DNA of 64,000 bases from Mycolicibacterium sp. CBMA 234 (GCF_009729415.1 NZ_MPKW01000023.1:1-64000); one strand, 5' to 3'. Positions 41,573-51,080 are shown, counted from the first letter of the stretch. A program made the numbers and translations. The notes: generated from the letters alone by a model not told the origin.

Positions 41573-42785
41573 GGTGAATCTCGCTGCGTAATAGCCCGAT
41601 TCGCTGCATCGCACAGGCATGCGGGGTTGGCGTCTGGGCAACTGGAACGCGAGCCTGCACCGTCCACCCCGTCGGTTCTGGTCCGGCGTGAAACTCACCG
41701 CCGAGCATCTCGATGCGCTGACGCATCCCGGGCAGCCCTGCGCCCGGCTTCACCTCGGGCGCGTCGTCGGGCAGATCGTTGTGGACTGACAGGTCGGCGA
41801 TGCCGTTGTCGTGGCAGAGCCGTACTTGGACGGCCGACTCCGGTGCGTGTTTGGCGATGTTGGCCAACGATTCCTGCGTGACCCGGAACAGCGCCAGTCC
41901 GACCCCGGCGGTGAGAACTGTCGGATCGGCGTCGATGCGGGAGTCCACCTTGAGTCCGGCGGCGGCGAAGCTGGCGACGAGGTCAGGGATGTCGGAGATG
42001 TCGGGTTCGGGGGTCGCTCGCAACGGTTGGGCTTCTCCTGCGCTGAGTAGACCGACGGTATGCCGGATGTCGGACATGGCCTGCCGGCCCAGCCGTTCGG
42101 CGTCGAGCAGGGCGTCCACCGCGTCGTCGACGTCGTCGTCTTCCTGCAGTGCCCGCCGGGCGCCGGTCAGGTGCAGCATGGTCACGGACAGGGAGTGGGC
42201 GATCACGTCGTGGATTTCGCGGGCGATGCGGCGGCGTTCGTCGGCGGCCGCCTGCTCGCTGAGTGAGGCTTGGCGCGCCCGTTCCTCCAGGACCAACCGC
42301 TGCTGCAGCTGCAAGATCCGGCCGATCATCGCGGCCAATGGCAGGAACACGACATACAGCATCGGCGTACCCAGATGCCCGGTGCGGGACGCTGCGAATA
42401 GCAGCACCGCCGATGCCGCCGCAACGATCAATCCGTCACGCCACGAGCCCAGCGCGAAAACCTCGCCGAGAACGAACAACAGCAGGCATGGCGCAGCGTC
42501 GTTGCTGATGGGCGGCCATGACAACAGCACTGCCACCGCGGTCACGCTGCAGGCCGCGGCGAGCAACGGGACCGGCTTCACTCCGGCGACGATGAACGTC
42601 GTGATCGGCGTGAGCGCCAGCGCACTGGCGACGATCAGTAACCAGGGCCTCGTGAAATCGCGCTGAATCGCCGCGGCACCGATGGCCAGCACGGTGCCGC
42701 TGTACATAACCATCGGCACCGTGAAGGGGTAGTCGTAAGGCACCAATGCACGACGACGCAGGGCGAAGTCGCGCAACGATTCCAT
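41565..42785 (-). CDS. NarL-type sensor histidine kinase
   Basis: A 406-aa membrane kinase: four to six hydrophobic segments to about residue 150, a coiled linker (LQLQQRLVLEERARQASLSEQ), the HisKA_3 region REIHDVIAHSLSVTMLHL with the phospho-acceptor His near residue 190, then an HATPase domain with ESLANIAKHAPES and PGAGLPGMRQRIEMLGG. I chose ATG 42785 (MESLRDFALRR) because TACGCT at 42792-42797 ends six bases before it, giving a leaderless promoter. Cognate partner of the overlapping response regulator. Confidence 0.87.
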   Translation of the reverse strand: MESLRDFALRRRALVPYDYPFTVPMVMYSGTVLAIGAAAIQRDFTRPWLLIVASALALTPITTFIVAGVKPVPLLAAACSVTAVAVLLSWPPISNDAAPCLLLFVLGEVFALGSWRDGLIVAAASAVLLFAASRTGHLGTPMLYVVFLPLAAMIGRILQLQQRLVLEERARQASLSEQAAADERRRIAREIHDVIAHSLSVTMLHLTGARRALQEDDDVDDAVDALLDAERLGRQAMSDIRHTVGLLSAGEAQPLRATPEPDISDIPDLVASFAAAGLKVDSRIDADPTVLTAGVGLALFRVTQESLANIAKHAPESAVQVRLCHDNGIADLSVHNDLPDDAPEVKPGAGLPGMRQRIEMLGGEFHAGPEPTGWTVQARVPVAQTPTPHACAMQRIGLLRSEIHHD

Positions 42786-42843
42786 AGCGCCAGCGTAGAG
42801 CCGGTGCCCGCGGTTGCACATCATTCGCGAGGCGGGCTCGGCG

Positions 42844-42859
42844 TCCTACTGCGGTAGGA
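42844..42859. promoter_or_regulatory. Palindrome between the two-component system and mmpL
   Basis: TCCTAC and GTAGGA are perfect inverted half-sites separated by TGCG. It lies in the 135-base divergent region and is a reasonable binding site for the adjacent response regulator. Confidence 0.5.
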
Positions 42860-42920
42860 GGCCGGGTCTCGCCCTCGGCACGACGCTTCGGGGCAGCTGT
42901 TGCCCGTAGCTTCAGATGCC

Positions 42921-45842
42921 ATGTGGGACGCCATCGCACGATTTTGCAGCCGCTTCGCAGTCCTGATCATAGGGTTGTGGGTGCTGGCTGCCGCGGCCGG
43001 CAATCTCCTTGTGCCGCAAGTGGAAAGCACCGCACACAACCATGCCCGGGGGTTCCTCCCCGCGGACGCCCCGGTCAACGTTGCCGGTATTCAAATGGAC
43101 CAGCAGTTCCACGACGGCGCGGGCGGCAACCTCAACTACCTGGTGTTGGAAAGCGATCGTCCTTTCGGCGCGCCGGAACGGGCCTACTACGACCACCTCG
43201 TGTCCATCTTGCGTTCTGATGCCGCGGACATCGATTCGGTCATGGACCTGTGGTCAGACCCGGTGACGGCGGCCGGTGCTCAGAGCACTGACGGCAAGGC
43301 TGTTTACACCATGCTGCGGATTCGGGGTGAGCTCGGCGCCGCGAAAGCTAATGCCGCGCTGGACTCGGTGCGGCGGATCGTCGCTGCCGCGCCCGCGCCG
43401 CCGGGGCTACACGCGTACGTCACCGGGCCCGGCGCGACCATCGCCGACGAGCTCAGCGCCATCGACAAACAGATGCTGATGATCACCGGCGTCACGGTGG
43501 TGCTGATCGCGATGTTGTTGTTCGTCGTGTACCGGTCCGTCGTCACCTCGGCGATTCCGCTGCTCACCGTTGGCCTGGGGCTCGGAGTGGCGCGCGCGAT
43601 CGTGGCGTTCCTCGGGGAGCGGGACCTGATCGAGGTGTCGATCTTCTCGGTGTCCCTGCTGGCCGCGATGGTGCTCGGAGCCGCAACGGATTACGGCATC
43701 TTCCTGCTCGGCCGCTATCACGAACAGCGGCGGGCCGTGGTCGATCATGAGGACGCGCTAGCGGTCGCCAACCGCAGTGTGGCGCCGGTGATCGCGGCAT
43801 CGGGTCTGACCATCGCGGCGGCGTTGTCGTGTCTGTTGTTCGCGCAGGTGGGCATGCTGCGCAGTGCCGGATTGCCGTGTGCCATCGGCATTCTGACCGG
43901 GATGCTGGCGTCACTCACGTTGCTGCCGGCGTTCATCGGGCTGGCCGGCCGGCATGGTCTGGCGCAGCCACGTCGTCGGGCTGCGGCCACGGTGCCCGGC
44001 CGGGGTTGGCGCCGCGTCGGCGCCGTCGTCGCGCGCTGGCCGGGTCCGGTGCTGCTGACCTCAGGCCTGGCCCTGGCGATCTGTGCCATCCCGGTGGCCG
44101 GGGTGCAGTTGGGGTTCGATGAGCTTGCCGCACAGCCTGATTCGACGCACGCCAATCGCGGGTACCAGGCCATGGACCGGCACTTTCCGCCGAACCGGCT
44201 GTTGCCCGAGATCGTCTCCATTCAGACCGATCACGATCTGCGTAATCCGGCGGGCGTCATCGCGGTGGAACGGGCGACCCGAAAGATCATGGAGATTCCG
44301 GGTATTCGCATGGTGCAGTCGGCGTCGCGGCCGTCCGGCGAGCTACCCCAGCAGGCGGCGCTGACCGATCAGGCCGGCACCATCGCCGACCAGCTCGACG
44401 ATGGGGTGGCCCAGCTGAGCAAGCGACTTGGCGCCGTCAACCAGTTGTCCGCCACCTTGGACAAGTTCTCTTCGGCCATAACGCAATTGCAGAACGGGCT
44501 GGGCGGCAGCGTGCGGGGCCTCGGGCAACTCGGCTCGGGGATCGACGCCATGCACGGCGGCATGCAGCAGTTGCGGGACAACGTGACTCAGGTGTCGCAG
44601 TACATGGATCCGTTGCGCAACTTCACCAATGCGAACCCGAACTGCGCGGGTGACGGCATCTGTTCGCTGGTGCTCAAGGCTGTCGAACCGATGGACTCGG
44701 TGGTGGCAGCCACGAGCATGCTCACGGACAGCACCGTGAAGTTCGGCACCGGCACCACCGATATGGCGCGGTCGCTCAGCGGTGCTCAGGCGTCAGTGCA
44801 ATCGATGCGGGCCGCTGTCGACCAACTCGGCGCGGTGACAACCCAGTTGACCAAGACGGTCGGCGAGACCCGCGGCATGTTCTCTGGTCTGACGGATTAT
44901 CTGCGCGGGGTGCGGGCCGACTTCCAGGACAGCGGCGAGGGCGGTTTCTATCTGCCGCAACGTGCCTGGCAGGACCCGCGGTTCCAGCGGGCGGCCGGGT
45001 TGTACTTCGCGCCCGACGGTCGGTCGACGCGGCTGCTGGTCTACGGCGACGGCAAGGTGTTCGGCACCGACGGCGCGCTGCGCTCACCGGAGATCCTCGC
45101 GGCAGTGCGGGAAGCGACCAAGGAAGGCACGCTGCTGCGAAACACCGTGAATGTCACCGGTTTTGGTACCGGCACTGCCGAGCTGCGCGGCTACGTCGGC
45201 GACGATTTCCTGCTGCTTGCGGCAGTGGCGTTGACGCTGGTGTTCCTGATCGTCCTGATCATGCTGCGCAGCCCCGTGGCGGCCGCGGTGGTGATCGGCA
45301 CGGTGGTGGTGTCCTACGCGTCGGCGCTCGGGGTCAGCGCCTTCATCTGGCAGGACATGGTGGGCAAGGACCTGCATTGGGCGGTGCCGTCGATCGCCTT
45401 GATCGCCTTGGTGGCCGTGGGCGCGGACTACAACCTGCTGCTCACCATGCGGCTGCGCGAGGAAGTGACCCGGCCCGATTCGGGCCTGAAGACCGGCATG
45501 ATTCGAGCGTTCGGCGGCACCGGCGGGGTGGTGACTACCGCAGGAATTGTCTTCGGCATCACCATGTTTGCGATGCTGTCCAGCGATGTGCTGAGCATCG
45601 AGCAGGTGGGCACCACCATCGGCGTCGGCCTGCTCATCGACACCCTGATCGTGCGGACCTTCGTGGTGCCGGGCATCGTCGGGTTGCTCGGCCGGTGGTT
45701 CTGGTGGACCCCGGTGCCGTTGGTGCGGGGGGTGTTCGCGCGGACCTTCACACGTGGTCAGTCAGCACGGTCCCGACAGAACTTGCCGTCGATGGCCGGC
45801 TCGACACCGACTCGAGAAGTTCTGCAGGGCGCCGCGGGGTGA
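42921..45842 (+). CDS. MmpL-type RND transporter
   Basis: A 973-aa protein with the two-fold RND layout: a membrane helix at residues 12-32, an extracytoplasmic loop, five helices with GAATDYGIFLLGRYHEQRR around residue 260, a second large loop (about 400-755) containing helical segments and Gln/Ser-rich stretches, and five more helices with VAVGADYNLLLTMRLREE near 840. The Asp-Tyr pairs are the proton-relay dyads of MmpL proteins. No MmpS gene is adjacent. TAGCTT at 42907-42912 supports ATG 42921 as a leaderless start; TTG 42900 is the alternative. The substrate is unknown, probably a lipid. Confidence 0.85.
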   Translation: MWDAIARFCSRFAVLIIGLWVLAAAAGNLLVPQVESTAHNHARGFLPADAPVNVAGIQMDQQFHDGAGGNLNYLVLESDRPFGAPERAYYDHLVSILRSDAADIDSVMDLWSDPVTAAGAQSTDGKAVYTMLRIRGELGAAKANAALDSVRRIVAAAPAPPGLHAYVTGPGATIADELSAIDKQMLMITGVTVVLIAMLLFVVYRSVVTSAIPLLTVGLGLGVARAIVAFLGERDLIEVSIFSVSLLAAMVLGAATDYGIFLLGRYHEQRRAVVDHEDALAVANRSVAPVIAASGLTIAAALSCLLFAQVGMLRSAGLPCAIGILTGMLASLTLLPAFIGLAGRHGLAQPRRRAAATVPGRGWRRVGAVVARWPGPVLLTSGLALAICAIPVAGVQLGFDELAAQPDSTHANRGYQAMDRHFPPNRLLPEIVSIQTDHDLRNPAGVIAVERATRKIMEIPGIRMVQSASRPSGELPQQAALTDQAGTIADQLDDGVAQLSKRLGAVNQLSATLDKFSSAITQLQNGLGGSVRGLGQLGSGIDAMHGGMQQLRDNVTQVSQYMDPLRNFTNANPNCAGDGICSLVLKAVEPMDSVVAATSMLTDSTVKFGTGTTDMARSLSGAQASVQSMRAAVDQLGAVTTQLTKTVGETRGMFSGLTDYLRGVRADFQDSGEGGFYLPQRAWQDPRFQRAAGLYFAPDGRSTRLLVYGDGKVFGTDGALRSPEILAAVREATKEGTLLRNTVNVTGFGTGTAELRGYVGDDFLLLAAVALTLVFLIVLIMLRSPVAAAVVIGTVVVSYASALGVSAFIWQDMVGKDLHWAVPSIALIALVAVGADYNLLLTMRLREEVTRPDSGLKTGMIRAFGGTGGVVTTAGIVFGITMFAMLSSDVLSIEQVGTTIGVGLLIDTLIVRTFVVPGIVGLLGRWFWWTPVPLVRGVFARTFTRGQSARSRQNLPSMAGSTPTREVLQGAAG

Positions 45843-45861
45843 GCTCAGCGGCGTGCGCCGG

Positions 45862-46410
45862 TCAAGCGTTCACCTTCGCGGTCAATGAGATCAGTTGGTC
45901 CAGCAATGTCGTCAGTTCTCCGGTGCGCCGTTCCAGCGGGGCGAATCCGTCGGCACCGAACTCGGCGAACAGCGACAACGACACCTGTGCGCGGACGTCG
46001 AGCATCTGGAAGTTGACGATGATCTGTCGCCATTGCTCCACGGCCCGCACCCCGCCGTCGGCGCCGTAGGACACGAAACCCACTGTCTTGCGGGACCATT
46101 CGGAACCGAGGGAGTCGACCGCGTTCTTGAGCGCCCCTGGGACGCCGTGGTTGTACTCGGGGGTGACGAAGACGAATCCATCGCACGCGTCGATCGCGGC
46201 GCTCCAGCGCCTCACGTTGTCCGACTCGTATTGCTTCTTGGCCGCGGCGGGCACCGTCGCCGAGGTGAGCAGCGGGACGTCGAAGGACTTCAAGTCGATG
46301 ACCTCGAACTGAGCGTCGGTGCGCTGCGCCGCACGTTCGGCAACCCAGGCGCCGACGGCAGCGCCGCTGCGTCCCTCACGGATCGATCCGATGACGATAC
46401 CGATGCGCAT
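45862..46410 (-). CDS. NADPH-dependent FMN reductase
   Basis: A 182-aa flavodoxin-like protein. It has the FMN phosphate loop IGSIREGRSGAAVG at residues 8-21, the FVFVTPEYNHGVPGALKNAVD signature near 80-100, and VGFVSYGADGGVRAVEQWR near 113. These are the hallmarks of the NADPH-dependent FMN reductase family, including quinone and chromate reductases. It is convergent with the mmpL gene (19 bases between stops). Confidence 0.87.
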   Translation of the reverse strand: MRIGIVIGSIREGRSGAAVGAWVAERAAQRTDAQFEVIDLKSFDVPLLTSATVPAAAKKQYESDNVRRWSAAIDACDGFVFVTPEYNHGVPGALKNAVDSLGSEWSRKTVGFVSYGADGGVRAVEQWRQIIVNFQMLDVRAQVSLSLFAEFGADGFAPLERRTGELTTLLDQLISLTAKVNA

Positions 46411-46511
46411 GAACTACTCCCTGCTTCGTGATCCCGATTTCGGCTTCTGACAGCTTGCCGAAGTTGGTGATCGCGCGCGGAAGAATCGCAGATCAGCGCA
46501 GACCCAATAGG

Positions 46512-47735
46512 TTAATCGAACGCGACCGGCAGAGTCTGCGGTCCGCTGACCGCCATCAGTGGCTTCCATGGCGCCGGACCGGTACGGCGGATGTTCGGCA
46601 TTCGCTGCGTGAGCACGGTGAGCGCTCTGACCAATTCCAGCCGCGCGAGATGCGAGCCGAGGCAGTAATGCACGCCGCCGCCGAAGGTAAGCATCGGCGG
46701 TGCGTCATGCCGGGTGATGTCGAACTGATCGGGGTCGTCGTAGACGTCCGGATCACGGTTGGCCGCAGCGGTATTGGCGATGACGAGGGAACCCCGCGGA
46801 AAGAGGTACCCGGCCAGTTCCACGTCCTCGGTGACGTACCGGGGCACATTGAGGACGATGGGCGCGAAGCGCATGACCTCATCGACCGCCTGCGGTACCA
46901 ACTCGGGATGCGCTCCGAGGAGCGCCCATTGGTCCGGGTGCTCGCAGAGTACGTACACGGCGGCGGCCAGTTGATTGCGCGTCGTGTCGGTGCCCGCGGC
47001 GAGGATGCCGATGGACAGCATGAGCAGTTCGGAATGACTGAGCCGGTCGCCGTCGTCTTCTGCGCGGATGAGGTCGGACAGCAGATCGTCGGTCAGCGTA
47101 GTGCGGCGTTCCTTGATCATGGTGTCGATGTAGTCGTCGAATTGCTGCCAGGCCGTGAGGATTTCGGACTCATGCTTGGCCACGTCCCACCAGAACATCT
47201 TGAAGATGTCGTCGGTCCAATCCGAGATCATCCGACAGTCGGTTTGTGGCGCTCCGAGCAGTGCGCAGATCACCGGGATGGGATACGGCTGGGCAATGTC
47301 GGCGACGATATCGCAATACCCAACGGCGGCAACGGGATCGACCAACTCGGCAAGGACCGAGTCGATCAAAGAATCGAGCCGGCCGACGGCCCTGCCGGTA
47401 AAGGCTTTGCAGACCAACTTCCGGAGCCGGGTGTGCTCATCGCCATCGAGACTGAGCAGCGCACTGCCGACGCGGTCCCACAGCGGACCTCCGGTGACTC
47501 CTCGCGGCACCAGCCCTCGAACGCCGGGCTGATGAAAGCGCGAGTCGCGCAGGACCGTCCGGACCAATTCGTAGCTGAGCACTTCGGGTGCGTGAGGCCC
47601 GATGGCTACGGGTGCCTGCCCGCGGACCTCTTTGATCATCCGGTGGGCCGTCGCCGGGTCATCGACGGCTTCGTAATCAATGCTGGGGAGACTGCCGTCC
47701 AAGACATTGGCAGCGGAGTTCGTGGCAATGGTCAT
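46512..47735 (-). CDS. Cytochrome P450
   Basis: A 407-aa soluble P450. Oxygen-binding I-helix AGTDTTR at residues 247-253, ExxR as EVMR at 286-289, and haem loop FGGGVHYCLG with ligand Cys358. The ATG has a GGGAGA ribosome binding site. It is not in the KstR regulon by sequence, and its neighbours (an FMN reductase and a CoA-transferase) do not identify a substrate. Subfamily not assigned. Confidence 0.87.
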   Translation of the reverse strand: MTIATNSAANVLDGSLPSIDYEAVDDPATAHRMIKEVRGQAPVAIGPHAPEVLSYELVRTVLRDSRFHQPGVRGLVPRGVTGGPLWDRVGSALLSLDGDEHTRLRKLVCKAFTGRAVGRLDSLIDSVLAELVDPVAAVGYCDIVADIAQPYPIPVICALLGAPQTDCRMISDWTDDIFKMFWWDVAKHESEILTAWQQFDDYIDTMIKERRTTLTDDLLSDLIRAEDDGDRLSHSELLMLSIGILAAGTDTTRNQLAAAVYVLCEHPDQWALLGAHPELVPQAVDEVMRFAPIVLNVPRYVTEDVELAGYLFPRGSLVIANTAAANRDPDVYDDPDQFDITRHDAPPMLTFGGGVHYCLGSHLARLELVRALTVLTQRMPNIRRTGPAPWKPLMAVSGPQTLPVAFD

Positions 47736-47816
47736 CGATGTCTCCCTCGGATCCGATCAGTGTCACTATCGGGCCGCGCGGGGCATAAAACATCAGCCGA
47801 ATGGCGTAATTACGGG

Positions 47817-48470
47817 TTAGTCGAGCTGCACCGTCAGCTCGGCACCGGTGGCCGCGACGACGTCGTCGACGCTTACGCCGGGGGCGGTCTCGCGCAGGAT
47901 CAGGGTGCCGTCGCCGGGCACGTCGATGACGGCGAGGTTGGTGATGATCCGGTCAACCACGCCCTGACCGGTCAGCGGCAGCGTGCACGCGGGCACGATC
48001 TTCGGGTTGCCGGCCTTGTCGGTGTGCTCCATCAGCACGATGACCCGAGCCGCGCCGTGCACCAGGTCCATGGCGCCGCCCATGCCCTTGACCATCTTGC
48101 CCGGCACCATCCAGTTGGCCAGGTCGCCGGTGCTCGACACTTCCATACCGCCCAACACAGCGGTGTCGATGTGCCCGCCGCGGATCATGCCGAACGACAA
48201 TGACGAATCGAAGTACGCCGCACCGGGATTGACCGTCACGGTCTCCTTCCCGGCGTTGATCAGGTCGGGGTCGACGGCGTCGTCGGTGGGGTAGGGGCCC
48301 GTGCCCAGGATGCCGTTCTCCGAGTGCAGCGTGACGTGCACGTCGCCCGTCAGGAAGCCGGGGATCAGGGTGGGCAGGCCGATGCCGAGGTTGACGTACT
48401 CGCCGTCGATCATGTCGGCGGCGGCGCGGGCCGCCATCTGGTCACGGGTCCAACCGGTGGGCGCGGTCAC
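47817..48470 (-). CDS. scoB: 3-oxoacid CoA-transferase subunit B (ScoB)
   Basis: A 217-aa beta subunit like Rv2503c. The catalytic glutamate is in LHSENGILGTGPYP (about residues 50-63), and YVNLGIGLPTLIPGFL near 25 and GGMEVSSTGDLANWMVPGKMVKGMGGAMDL near 107 are conserved in succinyl-CoA:3-ketoacid transferases. Such enzymes transfer CoA to acetoacetate or other 3-oxoacids. It overlaps scoA by four bases; together they form the heteromeric enzyme. Confidence 0.9.
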   Translation of the reverse strand: MTAPTGWTRDQMAARAAADMIDGEYVNLGIGLPTLIPGFLTGDVHVTLHSENGILGTGPYPTDDAVDPDLINAGKETVTVNPGAAYFDSSLSFGMIRGGHIDTAVLGGMEVSSTGDLANWMVPGKMVKGMGGAMDLVHGAARVIVLMEHTDKAGNPKIVPACTLPLTGQGVVDRIITNLAVIDVPGDGTLILRETAPGVSVDDVVAATGAELTVQLD

Positions 48471-49228
48471 TTGGCTGCTCCTTCACGCACAGTGCGCTTC
48501 TCGATCTGCTTGTCCTGCGCCCCGGTGTGGACGATGCGTTGCACGAAGACTCCGGCCAGGTGGACGTCGTCGGGGTCGATCTCGCCGGGCTGCACCAGCT
48601 CCTCGACCTGAACGATGGTGATCCGTCCGCACATCGCGGCCAGCGGGTTGAAGTTCTGCGCGGTCTTGTTGAAGACCAGGTTGCCCGCGGTGTCGGCGCG
48701 CAGGGCGTGCACCAGGGCGAAGTCGGCGTTGATCGACTCCTCCAGCACGTAGCGTTTGCCGCCGAACTCGCGAATCTCTTTGGGCGGCGAGGCAACTGCG
48801 ACCGAGCCGTCGGCGGCGTACCGCCACGGCAGCCCGCCGTCGGACACTGGGGTGCCGACGCCTGCGGGGGTGTAGAAGGCGGGGATGCCGGCGCCGCCGG
48901 CGCGCATGCGCTCGGCGAGAGTGCCCTGCGGGGTGAGTTCCACCTCCAGCTCACCGGACAGGTACTGCCGGGCGAACTCCTTGTTCTCGCCGACGTACGA
49001 CGCGGTGACGCGGCGGACGCGACCCAACCCCAGCAGCACGCCGAGGCCGACGCCGTCGACGCCGCAGTTGTTCGAGAACACCTCGAGGTCGGTGGCCGAC
49101 GTCGCTGCGATGGCGTCGATGAGCTGATCCGGGATGCCACACAAGCCGAATCCGCCGACGGCCAACGTGGCTCCGTCGCCGATGTCAGCGACCGCTTCGG
49201 CGGCCGAGGCGTACACCTTCGAGGTCAT
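48467..49228 (-). CDS. scoA: 3-oxoacid CoA-transferase subunit A (ScoA)
   Basis: A 253-aa alpha subunit like Rv2504c. CoA-binding glycine-rich loop LAVGGFGLCGIPDQLIDAI near residues 22-40, then VFSNNCGVDGVGLGVLL and GGKRYVLEESINADFALVHALRAD. The ATG at 49228 has a strong CAGGAG ribosome binding site; the ATG at 49249 would overlap the IclR-type operator. Divergent from the IclR gene that probably regulates it. Confidence 0.9.
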   Translation of the reverse strand: MTSKVYASAAEAVADIGDGATLAVGGFGLCGIPDQLIDAIAATSATDLEVFSNNCGVDGVGLGVLLGLGRVRRVTASYVGENKEFARQYLSGELEVELTPQGTLAERMRAGGAGIPAFYTPAGVGTPVSDGGLPWRYAADGSVAVASPPKEIREFGGKRYVLEESINADFALVHALRADTAGNLVFNKTAQNFNPLAAMCGRITIVQVEELVQPGEIDPDDVHLAGVFVQRIVHTGAQDKQIEKRTVREGAAK

Positions 49229-49242
49229 GGCACTCCTGGGGT

Positions 49243-49259
49243 CGTTCATTCAGTAAACG
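49243..49259. promoter_or_regulatory. IclR-type operator upstream of scoA
   Basis: CGTTCATTCAGTAAACG is a 17-bp imperfect palindrome differing from the perfect copy at 49352 at only two half-site positions and the centre. It lies 15 bases before the scoA ATG. Confidence 0.72.
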
Positions 49260-49351
49260 CGGGAATCACTTTTCACGGACGTCGCTGACATGGCAAGTAC
49301 CTGCTTTCACGCGCGGGAAAGTGCTCGCAGGATGAACAGTGCAGCCATGTA

Positions 49352-49368
49352 CGTTCACTGAGTGAACG
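49352..49368. promoter_or_regulatory. IclR-type operator upstream of the iclR gene
   Basis: CGTTCACTGAGTGAACG is a 17-bp palindrome perfect apart from its centre base. It is followed by TAGAAT (49371-49376), which ends six bases before the regulator ATG. Confidence 0.78.
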
Positions 49369-49370
49369 CC

Positions 49371-49376
49371 TAGAAT
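49371..49376 (+). promoter_or_regulatory. -10 element of a leaderless iclR promoter
   Basis: TAGAAT lies three bases after the palindrome and six bases before ATG 49383. Confidence 0.6.
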
Positions 49377-49382
49377 GGGGCG

Positions 49383-50138
49383 ATGCCGGGTCCGAACGTG
49401 GTCGCGCGGGTGGGCGCGATGCTGCGCGCGGTGGCCACCGCCGAACCCGACGGCGCGTCGACCACCGAATTGGGCAAGCTGTCCGGCCTGGCCCGGCCGA
49501 CCGCGCACCGGCTACTGACCGCGTTGGCCGACGAGCATTTGGTCAGTCGCGACCCGAAAACCGGCCGGTGGTCGCTCGGGCCCGAGCTGTACCTGCTCGG
49601 TGTTGGTGCGGCCCAACACCACGACGTCACCGACCAGGCGCGCGCTGTAGTGACCCGGCTGGCCCGCGAATCCGGGGAGAGCGCCTTCTTCTCCGCCCGA
49701 CGCGGCGACCAGACCGTCTGCGTGCTCAGCGAAGAGGGCAGCTTCCCGCTGCGCTCGCACGTGCTGCACGTCGGCATCCGGTTCCCGCTCGGGGTGGCCA
49801 GTGCCGGGCTGGCCATCCTCAGCCACCTGCCGCGCGCCGAAGTCGACGACTACTTCGCCCGCGAAAATCCTGAAACAGATTGGGGCCCCACGCATTCCGA
49901 GGTGGCCATCCGCAAGCGCATCGAACAGACCCGCCGTGCCGGCTACGCGACCAATCCCGCGCTACTTGTCGAAGGCAGCTGGGGGATGGCCGCCGCGGTG
50001 TTCGACCGGCGAGGCCTGCCCGGCTGGGCGCTGAGCCTGACCGGCGTCGAAACCCGGTTCCGCGCCGGCCGCCGACGCGAACTGGGGCGGCTGCTGCTGG
50101 AACAAGCGCACGAGTTGTCGGGACGGCTACAGAGCTGA
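49383..50138 (+). CDS. IclR-family transcriptional regulator
   Basis: A 251-aa regulator: N-terminal winged helix with ASTTELGKLSGLARPTAHRLLTALADEHLVSRD (about residues 24-56) and a C-terminal effector domain (SVHV-like HVGIRFPLGVASAGLAILSHL near 125, ending WALSLTGVETRFRAGRRREL). IclR relatives of this kind often control acid catabolism genes. It is divergent from scoA/scoB, and the matching palindromes at 49243 and 49352 suggest it controls both units. Confidence 0.87.
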   Translation: MPGPNVVARVGAMLRAVATAEPDGASTTELGKLSGLARPTAHRLLTALADEHLVSRDPKTGRWSLGPELYLLGVGAAQHHDVTDQARAVVTRLARESGESAFFSARRGDQTVCVLSEEGSFPLRSHVLHVGIRFPLGVASAGLAILSHLPRAEVDDYFARENPETDWGPTHSEVAIRKRIEQTRRAGYATNPALLVEGSWGMAAAVFDRRGLPGWALSLTGVETRFRAGRRRELGRLLLEQAHELSGRLQS

Positions 50139-50180
50139 CCCGGCGTGCGGACCGGTGACTCGGTGGACGATTGTGGACCG

Positions 50181-51080
50181 GTGACCACCGAACGCGCACA
50201 CATTGATTTTCCGTCCCGCATCGGCGTGTGGTGGGCCAGCGACAGTTGGGCCATGCCCGACGCGCAGGCCGTCGCCCGCGACATCGAGGCGATGGGTTAC
50301 GGCTCGCTGTTCCTGCCGGAGACCGTGGGCAAGGAATGCCTGACCGAGTCGGCAGCCTTCCTAGCAGCGACCGACCGGCTGGTGGTCGGCACCGGCATCG
50401 CCAACATCCACGTGCGCATCCCGTCGGCCGCCGAGACCGGTGCCCGTACCCTCACCGCGCTGTATCCCGGCCGGTTCGTGCTGGGTCTGGGCGTCAGCCA
50501 CGGACCGTTGGTGGAACGCGGCATGGGCGGTACGTATCAGAAGCCTCTGGCCACCATGCGCAGCTATCTGGAGCGGATGGCCGCGGTGCCGGAGATGATC
50601 GAGCCCGGATCCCGGGCGCCGAAGTTGCTTGCGGCGTTGGGGCCCAAAATGATCGAGTTGTCCGGCAGTCTTGCCGACGGTGCCCACCCCTACCTCGTGT
50701 TGCCATCGGCGACGCACACGACGCGGGAGATCCTCGGACCCGACAAGTGGATCGTCTCCGAGCAGGCGGTCGTGGTTGGCGGTGACGACGCGGAACAGCT
50801 GCGGCGCGCGCACGATCACCTGAACGTCTACAGCGGCTTGCCCAACTATCGGAATTCGTGGCTGCGCCAGGGTTTTGAGGAGAGCGACCTGGTGCGTGGC
50901 GGCTCGGAGCGGCTGGCCCGTGCACTCGTTGGGATGGGCAGCGTCGACGATGCGGCAGCCGCTGTGCGCGCGCACCTGGACGCCGGCGCCGACCACGTGG
51001 TCGTGCAGGTGCTGGGCGACACCCCTGTGTCCGACCCGCGTCCGAGCCTCCGGACGCTGGCCGCGGCGCTCGGGTTGTAG
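50181..51080 (+). CDS. LLM-class F420-dependent oxidoreductase
   Basis: A 299-aa luciferase-like protein. RIGVWWASDSWAMPDAQAVARDIEAMGYGSLFLPE opens the barrel, followed by TGIANIHVRIPSAAETGARTL, FVLGLGVSHGPLVERGMGGTYQKPLATM and a C-terminal VRAHLDAGADHVVVQVLG. These features match the mycobacterial F420-dependent LLM family. The start is uncertain: I prefer GTG 50181 (VTTERAHIDF) to GTG 50145, because the extra residues look unlike the family. It starts 42 bases after the IclR gene on the same strand. Confidence 0.75.
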   Translation: MTTERAHIDFPSRIGVWWASDSWAMPDAQAVARDIEAMGYGSLFLPETVGKECLTESAAFLAATDRLVVGTGIANIHVRIPSAAETGARTLTALYPGRFVLGLGVSHGPLVERGMGGTYQKPLATMRSYLERMAAVPEMIEPGSRAPKLLAALGPKMIELSGSLADGAHPYLVLPSATHTTREILGPDKWIVSEQAVVVGGDDAEQLRRAHDHLNVYSGLPNYRNSWLRQGFEESDLVRGGSERLARALVGMGSVDDAAAAVRAHLDAGADHVVVQVLGDTPVSDPRPSLRTLAAALGL

